Of a stretch of 39,281 bases of DNA, positions 32,353-39,281 are shown one piece after another. Where the stretch lies: NCBI GenBank assembly GCA_014534345.1, contig JACVRR010000011.1, positions 1 to 39,281 of the forward strand, read 5' to 3'. The stretch's first letter is position 1, and each line of letters starts with the position of its first letter. The notes beneath the pieces were generated by a model. It was not told the origin of the DNA and ran no database searches. It worked only from the letters and a program-made list of their open reading frames with translations. A program made the position numbers and the translations under genes. Origin of the DNA: Thermoleophilia bacterium. Lineage in GTDB: Bacteria; Actinomycetota; Thermoleophilia; Gaiellales; Gaiellaceae.

Positions 32353-32358
32353 TAGCGT
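32353..32358 (+). promoter_or_regulatory. Putative -10 box (TAGCGT) for the alpha/beta hydrolase gene
   Basis: TAGCGT ends 6 nt before an in-frame ATG at 32365 and 33 nt before the ATG at 32392. The latter has AGAGGAG, so a short leader and the second start are preferred. Confidence 0.45.
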
Positions 32359-32391
32359 CGAGGCATGCACTCGACCTGGAGAGGAGCCACC

Positions 32392-34428
32392 ATGGACGCC
32401 CCGAGAGCCCGAGCGCTCACCCCCGCGCGCATCGTCGCGCTCGCCGTCGTCGCCGTGCTCGTGGTCGGGCTCGGCTACCTCCGCGTCACGACCGGCACGG
32501 ACCGGCTCGCCGTACCGGACGGCGCGAAGGCCGGCCAGCTCGTCCTCGAGCCGTGCGAGTACGCGACCGAGGACGGCGCGTACGGCGCGGACTGCGGCAC
32601 CCTCGTCGTACCCGAGAACCGCGCCGACCCGCAGTCGCGCCTGGTCGCCCTGCCGGTAACGCGCATCAGGGCACGCTCGGCGCGGCCGGCCGAGCCGATC
32701 TTCCGCCTCGGGGGCGGCCCCGGCGGGACGAACATGGAGTTCGACCGGGCGAGCCGGTTCGCCCAGCGGCACGACGTCGTCCTGGTCGGCTACCGCGGCG
32801 TCGACGGCTCCTCGGTCCTCGACTGCCGCGAAGTCGAGTCGGCGCTCGCGCACTCGACCGACCTCCTCGGCGAGAGGACGCAGCGCGCCTACGCCGAGGC
32901 GCTCCGGGCGTGCGCCGACCGGCTCGCCGGCGCGGGAGTCGATCTCCGCGGCTACAGCCTCCCGCAGCGGGTCGACGACCTCGAGGCGGCCCGCGTCGCG
33001 CTCGGCTACGACCGTATCCACCTGCTCAGCGAGAGCGCCGGGACCCGCACGGCGCTGATCTACGCCTGGCGCTACCCGGACAGCGTCCACCGCTCGGTGC
33101 TGATCGGAGCGAACCCGCCGGGCGGCTTCGTCTGGGACGCGAGGACGACCGACCTGCAGGTTCGCCGCTACGCCGCGCTCTGCGAGCGGGACGAGCGCTG
33201 CAGCACGCGGACGGACGATCTCGCCGAGTCGCTGACGCGCGCGGCCGGCGACATCCCGGACCGCTGGCTCTTCCTGCCGATCAAGGAGGGGAACGTTCGC
33301 GTGGCGACGTTCTACGGTCTCGTCGAGGCGTCGTCTGAACAGCCGATCTCCGCGCCGATGACGCTCGACTCGTGGCTCTGGGCGGAGGACGGCGACGCGA
33401 GCGGATTCTGGTTCCAGTCGCTCCTGGCCGACGTCGCGTTCCCGAAGGCGTTCGTCTGGGGCGACGTCGCAGCCGCCTCCCGGGCCGACGCCGACGCCGC
33501 GAAGCGCTACTTCGCCTCCGACCGCGCCCGCGGGACGGCCCTCGGCGATCCCGGCACGCAGTTCCTCTGGGCCGGCGGCCGCACCCTCGACGCGTGGCCC
33601 GCGACGCCGGACGAGGACGACTACGGCCGCATGCGCACGTCGTCGGTCGAGACGCTCGTCATCGGCGGCGAGCTGGACTTCGCGACCCCGCCGCAGGTGG
33701 CGAAGCGGGAGGTCATGCCGCACCTCCCGAACGGTCACCGGGTCGTCCTGGCAGGGTTCGGCCACACGACCGACTTCTGGACGCAGCAGCCAGAGGCGGG
33801 CACACGCCTGATCGGCACGTTCCTCGCGAGCGGGCGGGTCGACGACTCGCGGTACGAGCGGGGGAAGGTCGATTTCGCGCCGTCGATGAGCCAGGGCGCG
33901 ATCGCGAAGATCGTCGCCGGCTCGCTCGTCGGGCTCGCGGCGCTCGCCGTCCTCTCGCTCGGCTGGATGGCCGTCCGTGTCCGCGCGCGCGGCGCCTTCG
34001 GCCGCAAGGGGAGCGTCGCGCTGCGGTCGCTGAGCCCCGTTCTGCTCGGCGTGGGCGGCTGGCTCCTCGGCGTGCTCGTCGTCATCGCGACGATGCCCGG
34101 CGTCCCGATCGACGGCGAGCTGCTCGTCGCCGTCTCGGTCGGCGCGCCGATCGGGCTCGGGCTCTACCTCGCCTGGGTCGACCGCCGCTGGTCGACGACG
34201 GCCAAGTCCACGGGTCTCGCGGCAGCCGTGGCGGGCGCGCTCCTCGGCGCGTGGCTCGGGTTCAACGCGGCCGACGACCTCGTCGCGCTGCTCACGTCGA
34301 TTGCGGGGGCGGCCGCGGGGGGCAACCTGCTCCTGCTCGTGCTCGACGCCGCCTGGGATCGCCAGGCGCGCGATCGGTTCGCCGCCCCGACGGCGCCGGA
34401 TACGTCCGCCGCGGCCTCGGCTGGGTGA
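32392..34428 (+). CDS. TAP-like alpha/beta hydrolase with C-terminal polytopic membrane domain
   Basis: A 678-residue protein. An N-terminal helix (IVALAVVAVLVVGLGYL) exports or anchors a secreted S33/TAP-type hydrolase domain (about 45-475). It has oxyanion loop FRLGGGPGGTN, nucleophile elbow HLLSESAGT (Ser-x-Ser-x-Gly rather than Gly-x-Ser-x-Gly), acid region VIGGELDFATPP and catalytic His in GFGHTTDFW. The last 170 residues hold about five hydrophobic helices, uncommon for TAP peptidases. The family cleaves N-terminal di- or tripeptides or esters; substrate is unknown. AGAGGAG selects the ATG at 32392 over the possible leaderless ATG at 32365. A strong hairpin follows the stop. Confidence 0.85.
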   Translation: MDAPRARALTPARIVALAVVAVLVVGLGYLRVTTGTDRLAVPDGAKAGQLVLEPCEYATEDGAYGADCGTLVVPENRADPQSRLVALPVTRIRARSARPAEPIFRLGGGPGGTNMEFDRASRFAQRHDVVLVGYRGVDGSSVLDCREVESALAHSTDLLGERTQRAYAEALRACADRLAGAGVDLRGYSLPQRVDDLEAARVALGYDRIHLLSESAGTRTALIYAWRYPDSVHRSVLIGANPPGGFVWDARTTDLQVRRYAALCERDERCSTRTDDLAESLTRAAGDIPDRWLFLPIKEGNVRVATFYGLVEASSEQPISAPMTLDSWLWAEDGDASGFWFQSLLADVAFPKAFVWGDVAAASRADADAAKRYFASDRARGTALGDPGTQFLWAGGRTLDAWPATPDEDDYGRMRTSSVETLVIGGELDFATPPQVAKREVMPHLPNGHRVVLAGFGHTTDFWTQQPEAGTRLIGTFLASGRVDDSRYERGKVDFAPSMSQGAIAKIVAGSLVGLAALAVLSLGWMAVRVRARGAFGRKGSVALRSLSPVLLGVGGWLLGVLVVIATMPGVPIDGELLVAVSVGAPIGLGLYLAWVDRRWSTTAKSTGLAAAVAGALLGAWLGFNAADDLVALLTSIAGAAAGGNLLLLVLDAAWDRQARDRFAAPTAPDTSAAASAG

Positions 34429-34451
34429 GCCCGCCGGCGTCCCGCTGCGTA

Positions 34452-34487
34452 CCGAGCCCTGCGGGCGGTTGTGCCCGCAGGGCTCGG
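34452..34487. terminator. Strong hairpin terminator after the hydrolase gene
   Basis: A perfect 15-bp stem, CCGAGCCCTGCGGGC with GCCCGCAGGGCTCGG, around a 6-nt loop GGTTGT. It starts 23 nt after the hydrolase stop and faces the end of the convergent YdeI-like gene. No T-run follows. Confidence 0.75.
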
Positions 34488-34534
34488 CTACACCGGTGCG
34501 GCCCGGCGGTCCCGCCGTTGCGAGCGCCGCCGAA

Positions 34535-35113
34535 CTAGGGCGCGGCCGCCGGCACCCGCCGCCCGTCACCCGAGCACTCGATCAGCGTCGCCAGGCGGCG
34601 CGCGCGCGTCTCGGGGCGCTTCGCGCTGACGACCCAGAACGTCGCCATCGTGCGGTACGACGGCGACTGCGCCGTGAACCACGCCCAGGCGGCCGCGTTC
34701 GCGCGGAAGGCGGCCTCCTGCTCGGCGTCGAACGCGGCCTCGTGCCGCCGCTCGTAGGAATAGGCGCCCTCCGGCTGCTCGTGCCGGGCAGCGAACGCCG
34801 CCTCGCCGGCCGGGGTCATCCGCCCCTGCGCGCGGAGCTCGGCCACCTTGGCGACGTTGACCGCGCTCCAGTTGCTCGCCGGCCGGCGGGGCGTGAGCCG
34901 CTGCCGGTAGCGGTGCTCGTCGATCCGCTGCACCTTGCCGTCGATCCAGCCGTAGCAGAGCGCCTCGTCGACCAGCTGCGACCAGGTCAGCGAACGGCGG
35001 CCGGATCCCTTCTTGTAGAGGCCGACCCAGAGCTCTGACGCCGTCGCGTGGTGCTCCTCCAGCCAGGCGCGCAGCTCCGCCGGGCTCTCGAAGAACATGG
35101 CGTCCTCGGTCAC
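34535..35113 (-). CDS. YdeI/OmpD-associated-family protein
   Basis: About 190 residues. It opens with FFESPAELRAWLEEHHATASELWVGLYKKGSG, then LTWSQLVDEALCYGWIDGKVQRIDEHRYRQRLTPRRPASNWSAVNVAKVAEL, the hallmark of the YdeI/DUF1905-linked family. A C-terminal YdeI helical region follows (AAFRANAAAWAWFTAQSPSYRTMATFWVVSAKRPETRARRL). Its biochemical role is not known; some members are linked to bacteriocin or antimicrobial-peptide tolerance. GTG at 35113 is preferred because CATCCT, a -10-like box, ends 6 nt upstream; ATG at 35098 is the alternative. The track's 389-aa version runs back through the opposite-strand PspC gene. Confidence 0.85.
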   Translation of the reverse strand: MTEDAMFFESPAELRAWLEEHHATASELWVGLYKKGSGRRSLTWSQLVDEALCYGWIDGKVQRIDEHRYRQRLTPRRPASNWSAVNVAKVAELRAQGRMTPAGEAAFAARHEQPEGAYSYERRHEAAFDAEQEAAFRANAAAWAWFTAQSPSYRTMATFWVVSAKRPETRARRLATLIECSGDGRRVPAAAP

Positions 35114-35192
35114 GGGCGCAGGATGCCCGACCTCGTCCCTCCGGGGAAGATCAGGGGCGATCGAGGGTGTTTCCGGATTTACGGCGGGGTGC

Positions 35193-35202
35193 GCGTGCAC
35201 GC
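35193..35202. promoter_or_regulatory. Palindrome in the putative promoter of the PspC/LiaF-like operon
   Basis: A perfect 10-bp palindrome GCGTGCACGC lies between TTTACG (-35-like) and CATGCT (-10-like), which are 18 nt apart. A factor bound here would sit in the promoter spacer. The promoter match is moderate only. Confidence 0.35.
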
Positions 35203-35238
35203 ATGCTCGGTGCGTCACTCGAGACAAGGGAGCGCGAG

Positions 35239-36162
35239 ATGAGCAGCATGGAAAGCATGGAAAGCAGTCCGGTCCGCGGGGCGCCGTCCGCCGGCGACGA
35301 GGCGAAGCGACTGCAACGCAGCGGAACGAACCGCTGGATCGCGGGGGTGAGCGGCGGCCTGGCCGAGTACTTCGGGCTCCACGCGGCGATCTACCGCGTC
35401 CTCTTCGTCGCGCTCGCCTTCGCGGGCGGCACGGGGATCCTCCTGTACATCGCGGCGGCGCTCGTGATGCCGGCCGAGGGCCGCGACGAGTCGGTGCTCG
35501 CCGACACGCTGCGCCGCCACCGCGACCGGCCGTGGCTCGTGATCGTGCTGGCGCTGCTCGCGCTGGCGTTGATCTTCGCGCTCTCCGACCCGGGCGGCGG
35601 GTTCGGGTTGGGGCTCGGCGGCGTCGTGCTGCTCCTGGTTCTCGGCGGCGTCGTGCTCGTGTGGACGCGCGCGGCGCGCCGTGACGCGAGGCGCAGCGAG
35701 GCAAGCGGGCGGAGTTCCGTCCGCTGGCGCGTGTCGGCCGTGGCGGCGATCACCGCCGTCGTGCTCGCGGGCCTGCTCGCCGTCGCCGCGGCGGCCGCCA
35801 AGGTCGACGGCGGGATCGGCGACCGGACCGAGCGTCCCGCGTCGGTCGCCGAGCTCGAGCGCGAGTACCGGCTCGGGTTCGGTTACCTCGGGCTCGACCT
35901 GCAGGACCTCGAGCTGCCGCGCGGCGAGACACGTGTCCGAGCAACCCTCGGCGTCGGCGAGCTCGAGATCACCGTCCCGAGCGACGTCGCAGTCGCGGTG
36001 ACCGCGAACGCGCGGTGGGGCGAGGTCGACGTCCTCGGCCGCCGGACGGAAGGGCGGCGACCGCGCGCGCGCTACGTCGACCCCGGCTTCGAAGGCGCAT
36101 CGCGGCGGCTGGTCGTCGAGGCCGAGGTCCGTGGGCCCGGCGAGCTCACCGTCCGGCGGTGA
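35239..36162 (+). CDS. PspC-domain membrane protein with LiaF-like C-terminus
   Basis: 307 residues. A PspC domain (about 28-85) reads GTNRWIAGVSGGLAEYFGLHAAIYRVLFVALAFAGGTGILLYIAAALVMP. Further helices include WLVIVLALLALALIFAL, GVVLLLVLGGVVLVW and VSAVAAITAVVLAGLLAVAAAAA. The soluble tail (LGFGYLGLDLQDLEL...VRATLGVGELEITVPSDVAVAVTANARWGEVDVLGR) resembles the LiaF/YvqF domain, which restrains a LiaS-type kinase. It starts at ATG 35239 after AAGGGAG and is followed 28 nt later by a PspC-kinase gene. The arrangement suggests a LiaF-like inhibitor with its cognate kinase. Confidence 0.87.
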   Translation: MSSMESMESSPVRGAPSAGDEAKRLQRSGTNRWIAGVSGGLAEYFGLHAAIYRVLFVALAFAGGTGILLYIAAALVMPAEGRDESVLADTLRRHRDRPWLVIVLALLALALIFALSDPGGGFGLGLGGVVLLLVLGGVVLVWTRAARRDARRSEASGRSSVRWRVSAVAAITAVVLAGLLAVAAAAAKVDGGIGDRTERPASVAELEREYRLGFGYLGLDLQDLELPRGETRVRATLGVGELEITVPSDVAVAVTANARWGEVDVLGRRTEGRRPRARYVDPGFEGASRRLVVEAEVRGPGELTVRR

Positions 36163-36190
36163 GCGAGCGCCGTCCTACGATGACGTCCGG

Positions 36191-37345
36191 ATGACGGGCG
36201 CCCCGGAAGCGTCGCCGGCAGTCGGCTCCGCGAGCCGGCTGCCGGCGCTTCCGCGCTTCGTGCGCACCGAGGAGGACCGCGTCGCGGCGGGCGTCTGCAG
36301 CGGGATCGCCGCTGCGCTCGGAGCCGATCCGTCGCTCGTCCGGTTGGTCTTCGCGATCCTGGCCTTCGCCGGCGGGAGCGGGGTGGTCCTGTACCTTGGC
36401 CTCTGGCTCCTCCTTCCGCCGCCGGACGCGCGCGAGCCGCGCGGCGGCGCCGCGAGGGCGGTCGGTGTCGCGCTCGCGGCGCTCGCGGGCCTGCTCGCGA
36501 TGCGCGGGCTCGGGCTCGCGGACTCGCTGCTCATTCCCGGGGCCCTGATCGCGCTCGGCGTCCTCGCCGTCTCGCGCGGCGCGGCGACCCGGAAGCGGTC
36601 GCGGCTCGTGCTCGGGTTCCTGCTCATCGTGGGCGGCACGATCGTGTACGTCAACGAAGCCGGGCCGCTCGGCGGCGAGAGCGCGATCGTGGCGCCCGGA
36701 GCGGTCGCGATCGCGTTGATCGCGGTTGTGGCCCCGTGGCTGTGGCGCCTCGCGCGCGAGCGCGACGCCGAACGGCTCGAGCGGATCCGCTCGCAGGAGC
36801 GCGCCGAGGTCGCGGCTCGCGTCCACGACTCGGTCCTGCAGACGCTCGCGCTGATCCAGCGGCGCGCCGACGATCCGCGCGAGGTGGGCGCGCTCGCGCG
36901 GCAGCAGGAGCGCGAGCTGCGACGCTGGCTCTACGGCCGCGCGCTCGGTGGCGGGGCGACCGTCGCGAGCGCGCTCGAGCGCACGGCGGCCGAGGTCGAG
37001 GAGCTGCACGGCGTGAAGATCGACGTCGTCAGCGCCGGGGATTCGCCGCTGGACGCGCGCCTCGACGCGCTCGTGCTCGCCGCGCGCGAGGCGATGACGA
37101 ACGCGGCGAAGTTCTCCGGAGCCGACGCGATCTCCGTCTACGTCGAGGCGCAAGAAGGAGGAGCGACCGTCTTCGTCCGCGATCGCGGCGTCGGGTTCGA
37201 CCGCGCCGCGGTGCCGCTCGACCGGCACGGGATCCGCGAGTCGATCGAGCGCCGGCTGGCGCGGCACGGCGGTGCCGCGACGATCGTGACAGCGCCCGGC
37301 TCGGGGACCGAGGTCGAGCTGTCGATGCCGGCCGCGGCGCGATGA
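36191..37345 (+). CDS. PspC-histidine kinase fusion (LiaS/HisKA_3-like)
   Basis: 384 residues. An N-terminal PspC domain (VRTEEDRVAAGVCSGIAAALGADPSLVRLVFAILAFAGGSGVVLYLGLWLLLPP, about 24-78) replaces a conventional sensor. Three to four helices follow (LAGLLAMRGLGLADSLLIPGALIALGVLAV, LVLGFLLIVGGTIVYV, AVAIALIAVVAPWLW). The dimerisation box is RSQERAEVAARVHDSVLQTLALIQ with phospho-accepting His, and the ATPase domain has LVLAAREAMTNAAKFS, VRDRGVGFD and a shortened tail. It sits between the LiaF-like gene and a NarL-type regulator gene. The start lies 9 nt after a TACGAT box and 28 nt after the preceding stop, so it could have its own promoter as well as read-through. Confidence 0.9.
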   Translation: MTGAPEASPAVGSASRLPALPRFVRTEEDRVAAGVCSGIAAALGADPSLVRLVFAILAFAGGSGVVLYLGLWLLLPPPDAREPRGGAARAVGVALAALAGLLAMRGLGLADSLLIPGALIALGVLAVSRGAATRKRSRLVLGFLLIVGGTIVYVNEAGPLGGESAIVAPGAVAIALIAVVAPWLWRLARERDAERLERIRSQERAEVAARVHDSVLQTLALIQRRADDPREVGALARQQERELRRWLYGRALGGGATVASALERTAAEVEELHGVKIDVVSAGDSPLDARLDALVLAAREAMTNAAKFSGADAISVYVEAQEGGATVFVRDRGVGFDRAAVPLDRHGIRESIERRLARHGGAATIVTAPGSGTEVELSMPAAAR

Positions 37346-37431
37346 ACGCGCTACGCGTCTGGTCTCGCCGGGCAACCTCCTCGTCGGTGCCGCCCCTTTT
37401 CCGCTGGAGCCGCGTCGAGGTCGCCCTATGA
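37342..37431 (+). CDS. 29-codon ORF (MNALRVW...) linking kinase and regulator genes
   Basis: It overlaps the kinase stop by ATGA and the regulator start by ATGA, so all three frames are chained. Its first 21 nt match the 29-codon ORF at 5557 at 19 of 21 positions (ATGAnCnCGCTACGCGTCTGG), and both have exactly 29 codons and precede a regulator gene. The peptide is basic, Ser/Arg rich and without known domain. Alternatives are chance in GC-rich DNA or a coupling spacer. Confidence 0.4.
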   Translation: MNALRVWSRRATSSSVPPLFRWSRVEVAL

Positions 37432-38072
37432 GCCCCGAGTCGCGCCGCGTCGTCCTCGTCGACGACCACCGCCTGTTCCGCGCGGGCGTCCGCAGCGAGC
37501 TCGGCCCCACCGTCGAGGTGGTCGGCGAGGCCGGCTCCGTCGACGAGGCAGTGCCGATGATCGTCGAGGTCGACCCGGACGTCGTCCTGCTCGACGTCCA
37601 CCTGCCGGACGGCGGCGGCGAGGCCGTGATCGCGCGCGTCGCGCCGGAGCGGCCGGGAGTCCGCTTCCTGGCGCTCTCCGTCTCGGACGCTGCCGAAGAC
37701 GTGATCGGCGTCATCCGCGCCGGCGCGCGCGGCTACGTCACGAAGACGATCTCCGGCGACGAGCTCACCGACGCGGTCCACCGCGTGGCCGACGGCGATG
37801 CCGTCTTCTCGCCGCGGCTGGCCGGCTTCGTCCTCGACGCGTTCGGTCGCGGTGAGGCGGTGGCGCGCGACGACGAGCTCGACCATCTGACCGCGCGCGA
37901 GCGCGAGGTGCTCCAGCTCATCGCGCGCGGGTACCGCTACAAGGAGATCGCCGCGCGTCTCCACCTCTCCGTCAAGACCGTCGAGTCGCACGTCTCGGCG
38001 GTGCTCAGGAAGCTGCAGCTCTCGAGCCGGCACGAGCTGACGCGCTGGGCGGCGGAGCGGCGCCTCATCTAG
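37428..38072 (+). CDS. NarL/LuxR-family response regulator (LiaR-like)
   Basis: 214 residues. The receiver has [13 protein letters not shown], the phospho-acceptor Asp in [13 protein letters not shown] and the Lys in GYVTKTIS. The C-terminal helix-turn-helix is [43 protein letters not shown]. It should receive phosphate from the PspC-kinase encoded upstream. GAGGT 8 nt before the ATG is a modest ribosome site, with coupling from the 29-codon ORF likely. The target genes cannot be inferred, though PspC/LiaF association points to envelope stress. Confidence 0.94.
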   Translation: MSPESRRVVLVDDHRLFRAGVRSELGPTVEVVGEAGSVDEAVPMIVEVDPDVVLLDVHLPDGGGEAVIARVAPERPGVRFLALSVSDAAEDVIGVIRAGARGYVTKTISGDELTDAVHRVADGDAVFSPRLAGFVLDAFGRGEAVARDDELDHLTAREREVLQLIARGYRYKEIAARLHLSVKTVESHVSAVLRKLQLSSRHELTRWAAERRLI

Positions 38073-38137
38073 CACGACCGGTCCGAAGCCGCGAGGAATC
38101 CGTCCGAGCAACGGGAATACCGGCCCAGGGTCGCCCG

Positions 38138-39277
38138 TTGACGGAGGAGGAACGCGGCCGGCCGCGCGCGTACGCGTGGGCCGGCCTTCCGACTCGCACA
38201 CCGGCGCCGCGCGCGACGCAACCGACGAAAGGGACACCGATCAGCACCTTCCTCCAGACCGACCACTTCCAGGCGCTGCTCGAAGAGGCGGACGAGCAGG
38301 GCTTCGTCGCTGCCGCGGACATCGAATCGCTCGCCGAAGCGCACGACCTCGACGAAGACGAGGTCGAGGAGCTCGCACGGGCGCTCGACGAGCGCGGAAT
38401 CGAGATGCGCCCGGCTGCCGAGACCGCGCTCGAGGACGCGCCCGCGCCCGAGGGACTCCCCGGGTCGACGGACTCGCTGGGCCTGTTCCTCAGCGAGATC
38501 GGGCGTCACCCGCTGCTCACCGCGGCCGAGGAGGTCGCGCTCGCCAAGCGCGTCGAGCGCGGCGACGCGGCGGCGAAGGAGCGGATGATCAACTCGAACC
38601 TGCGCCTGGTCGTCTCGATCGCGAAGCGCTACCGCGGTCACGGCGTGCCGCTCTCGGACCTGATCCAGGACGGCGTCGTCGGGCTCAACCGCGCGGTCGA
38701 GAAGTTCGACTGGCGCAGGGGCTTCAAGTTCTCGACCTACGCCACCTGGTGGATCCGCCAGGCCGTACAGCGCTCCGTCGCCTCGCAGGCGCGCACGATC
38801 CGCGTACCGACGCACGTCGGCGAGCGGCGGCAGCGGCTCGCCCGGCACGCGCGCCGGCTGGAGACGGTCCTCGGCCGGCCTGCGACGCCCGAGGAGCTGG
38901 CAGAGGCCAGCGGGATCGCGCTCCAGCACGTGCGGGAGGCGCTCGCCGTGCCGGAGGCGCGCGTCTCGCTGAACCAGCGGATCGGCGACAGCGAGGACAG
39001 CGAGCTGGGCGACCTGGTCGCGGACGAGCACGCGGACGACCCGGGCGAGCTCGCCGAGGAGACGCTGCGCCGCCGGGCCGTCCGGCGCGCGGTCGCCGAG
39101 CTTCCGGAGCTCGAGCGTCGCGTCGTCGAGCTCCGCTTCGGCATCGACGGCCAGCCGCGCTCGCTCGAGGCGATCGCCAGCGAGCTCGGCATCGGCCGCG
39201 AGCGCGTCCGTGAGCTGGAGGCCGCGGCGCTGCCGATGCTCGCCGAGGCGCTCGGCGAGCTCGCGCTCGCCGCCTGA
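38138..39277 (+). CDS. RNA polymerase sigma-70 family factor, primary/RpoD-like
   Basis: Directs promoter recognition by RNA polymerase. A short acidic region-1-like segment ([29 protein letters not shown]) precedes region 1.2 ([29 protein letters not shown]), the full region 2 ([59 protein letters not shown]), region 3, and region 4 ([40 protein letters not shown]). The true start is unclear. The track's TTG at 38138 adds 34 odd residues and overlaps a TTGACG hexamer. The family-like N-terminus [10 protein letters not shown] begins at an ATC (38240) with AAAGGGA just upstream, suggesting either a rare ATC start or a misread ATG. It ends 4 nt before the window edge. Confidence 0.93.
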   Translation: MTEEERGRPRAYAWAGLPTRTPAPRATQPTKGTPISTFLQTDHFQALLEEADEQGFVAAADIESLAEAHDLDEDEVEELARALDERGIEMRPAAETALEDAPAPEGLPGSTDSLGLFLSEIGRHPLLTAAEEVALAKRVERGDAAAKERMINSNLRLVVSIAKRYRGHGVPLSDLIQDGVVGLNRAVEKFDWRRGFKFSTYATWWIRQAVQRSVASQARTIRVPTHVGERRQRLARHARRLETVLGRPATPEELAEASGIALQHVREALAVPEARVSLNQRIGDSEDSELGDLVADEHADDPGELAEETLRRRAVRRAVAELPELERRVVELRFGIDGQPRSLEAIASELGIGRERVRELEAAALPMLAEALGELALAA

Positions 39278-39281
39278 CGGC

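Noticed and set aside
32092-34569. An 825-codon minus-strand frame opposite the hydrolase
   Set aside because: The composition is Arg/Asp/Val shadow sequence with no domain. The plus frame has a signal helix, a catalytic triad and a terminator directly after it.
35251-35271. Tandem repeat ATGGAAAGC x2 at the start of the PspC protein
   Set aside because: It is only two 9-nt copies giving MESMES. It is too short to suggest a functional repeat, though it could produce slippage.
1-39281. Search for CRISPR arrays, tRNA/rRNA genes, transposases, phage genes or attachment sites
   Set aside because: No evenly spaced direct repeats, cloverleaf-like sequence, transposase motifs or integrase genes were recognised by reading. 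A tool-based scan was not possible here.
1-39281. A defence island or biosynthetic cluster
   Set aside because: The resistance-type genes at 20.9-23.9 kb are only two and one is frameshifted. No restriction, toxin-antitoxin, NRPS/PKS or RiPP maturation motifs were seen.

Overview
The window looks like chromosomal DNA from a very GC-rich actinobacterium. The style of the proteins suggests the class Thermoleophilia (Gaiellales or Solirubrobacterales relatives), but that is inference from recall, not a search. Genes are packed tightly, with many ATGA start/stop overlaps. I see no rRNA, tRNA, CRISPR array, phage module or insertion sequence. A recurrent promoter signature is a TAnnnT -10 box placed 6-8 nt before a start codon, which implies many leaderless mRNAs.

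Region 1 (1-13.9 kb) reads as a catabolic island. An operon-like run encodes an M24 (creatinase/Xaa-Pro peptidase fold) protein, a ureidoglycine-aminohydrolase-like bicupin, and E1-alpha, E2 and E1-beta of a 2-oxoacid/acetoin dehydrogenase complex. An XRE-cupin regulator follows, preceded by a 29-codon leader ORF. The opposite strand carries a complete CUT2 (ribose-type) ABC importer: permease, binding lipoprotein, double-ATPase and second permease. Divergent from it lie a metal amidohydrolase and an SDR-fold protein that lacks its catalytic triad. Import, C-N hydrolysis and oxidative decarboxylation fit together, but the substrate cannot be read from sequence. No E3 gene is in view.

Region 2 (13.9-27.5 kb) is mixed. 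It holds a zinc-ribbon/class III cyclase/ATPase/TPR signalling protein, a secreted propeller-like protein whose start codon overlaps that of cysteinyl-tRNA synthetase, and a COG4315-type lipoprotein. A Tet(M)/OtrA-like ribosomal protection protein with an upstream ORF comes next, followed by an aminoglycoside-phosphotransferase-fold gene broken by a one-base deletion. A double-cupin protein, a GNAT acetyltransferase, a SAM methyltransferase, a small DUF2269-like membrane protein and a GFA/Mss4-fold protein complete the region.

Region 3 (27.5-34.5 kb) centres on a NarL-type two-component system divergent from an MMPL exporter. A proline iminopeptidase gene has been reduced to its two ends, and a TAP-type alpha/beta hydrolase with a polytopic membrane tail lies beside it. 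The same inverted repeat, TCCTAC-N4-GTAGGA, sits in front of the kinase gene and between the iminopeptidase remnant and the hydrolase, so this may be one regulon.

Region 4 (34.5-39.3 kb) has a YdeI-like protein on the minus strand. It is followed by a LiaFSR-like envelope-stress module (PspC/LiaF-like membrane protein, PspC-histidine kinase fusion, 29-codon ORF, NarL-type regulator) and a primary-type sigma-70 factor. The 29-codon ORF resembles the one before the XRE regulator in region 1 in both sequence and position.
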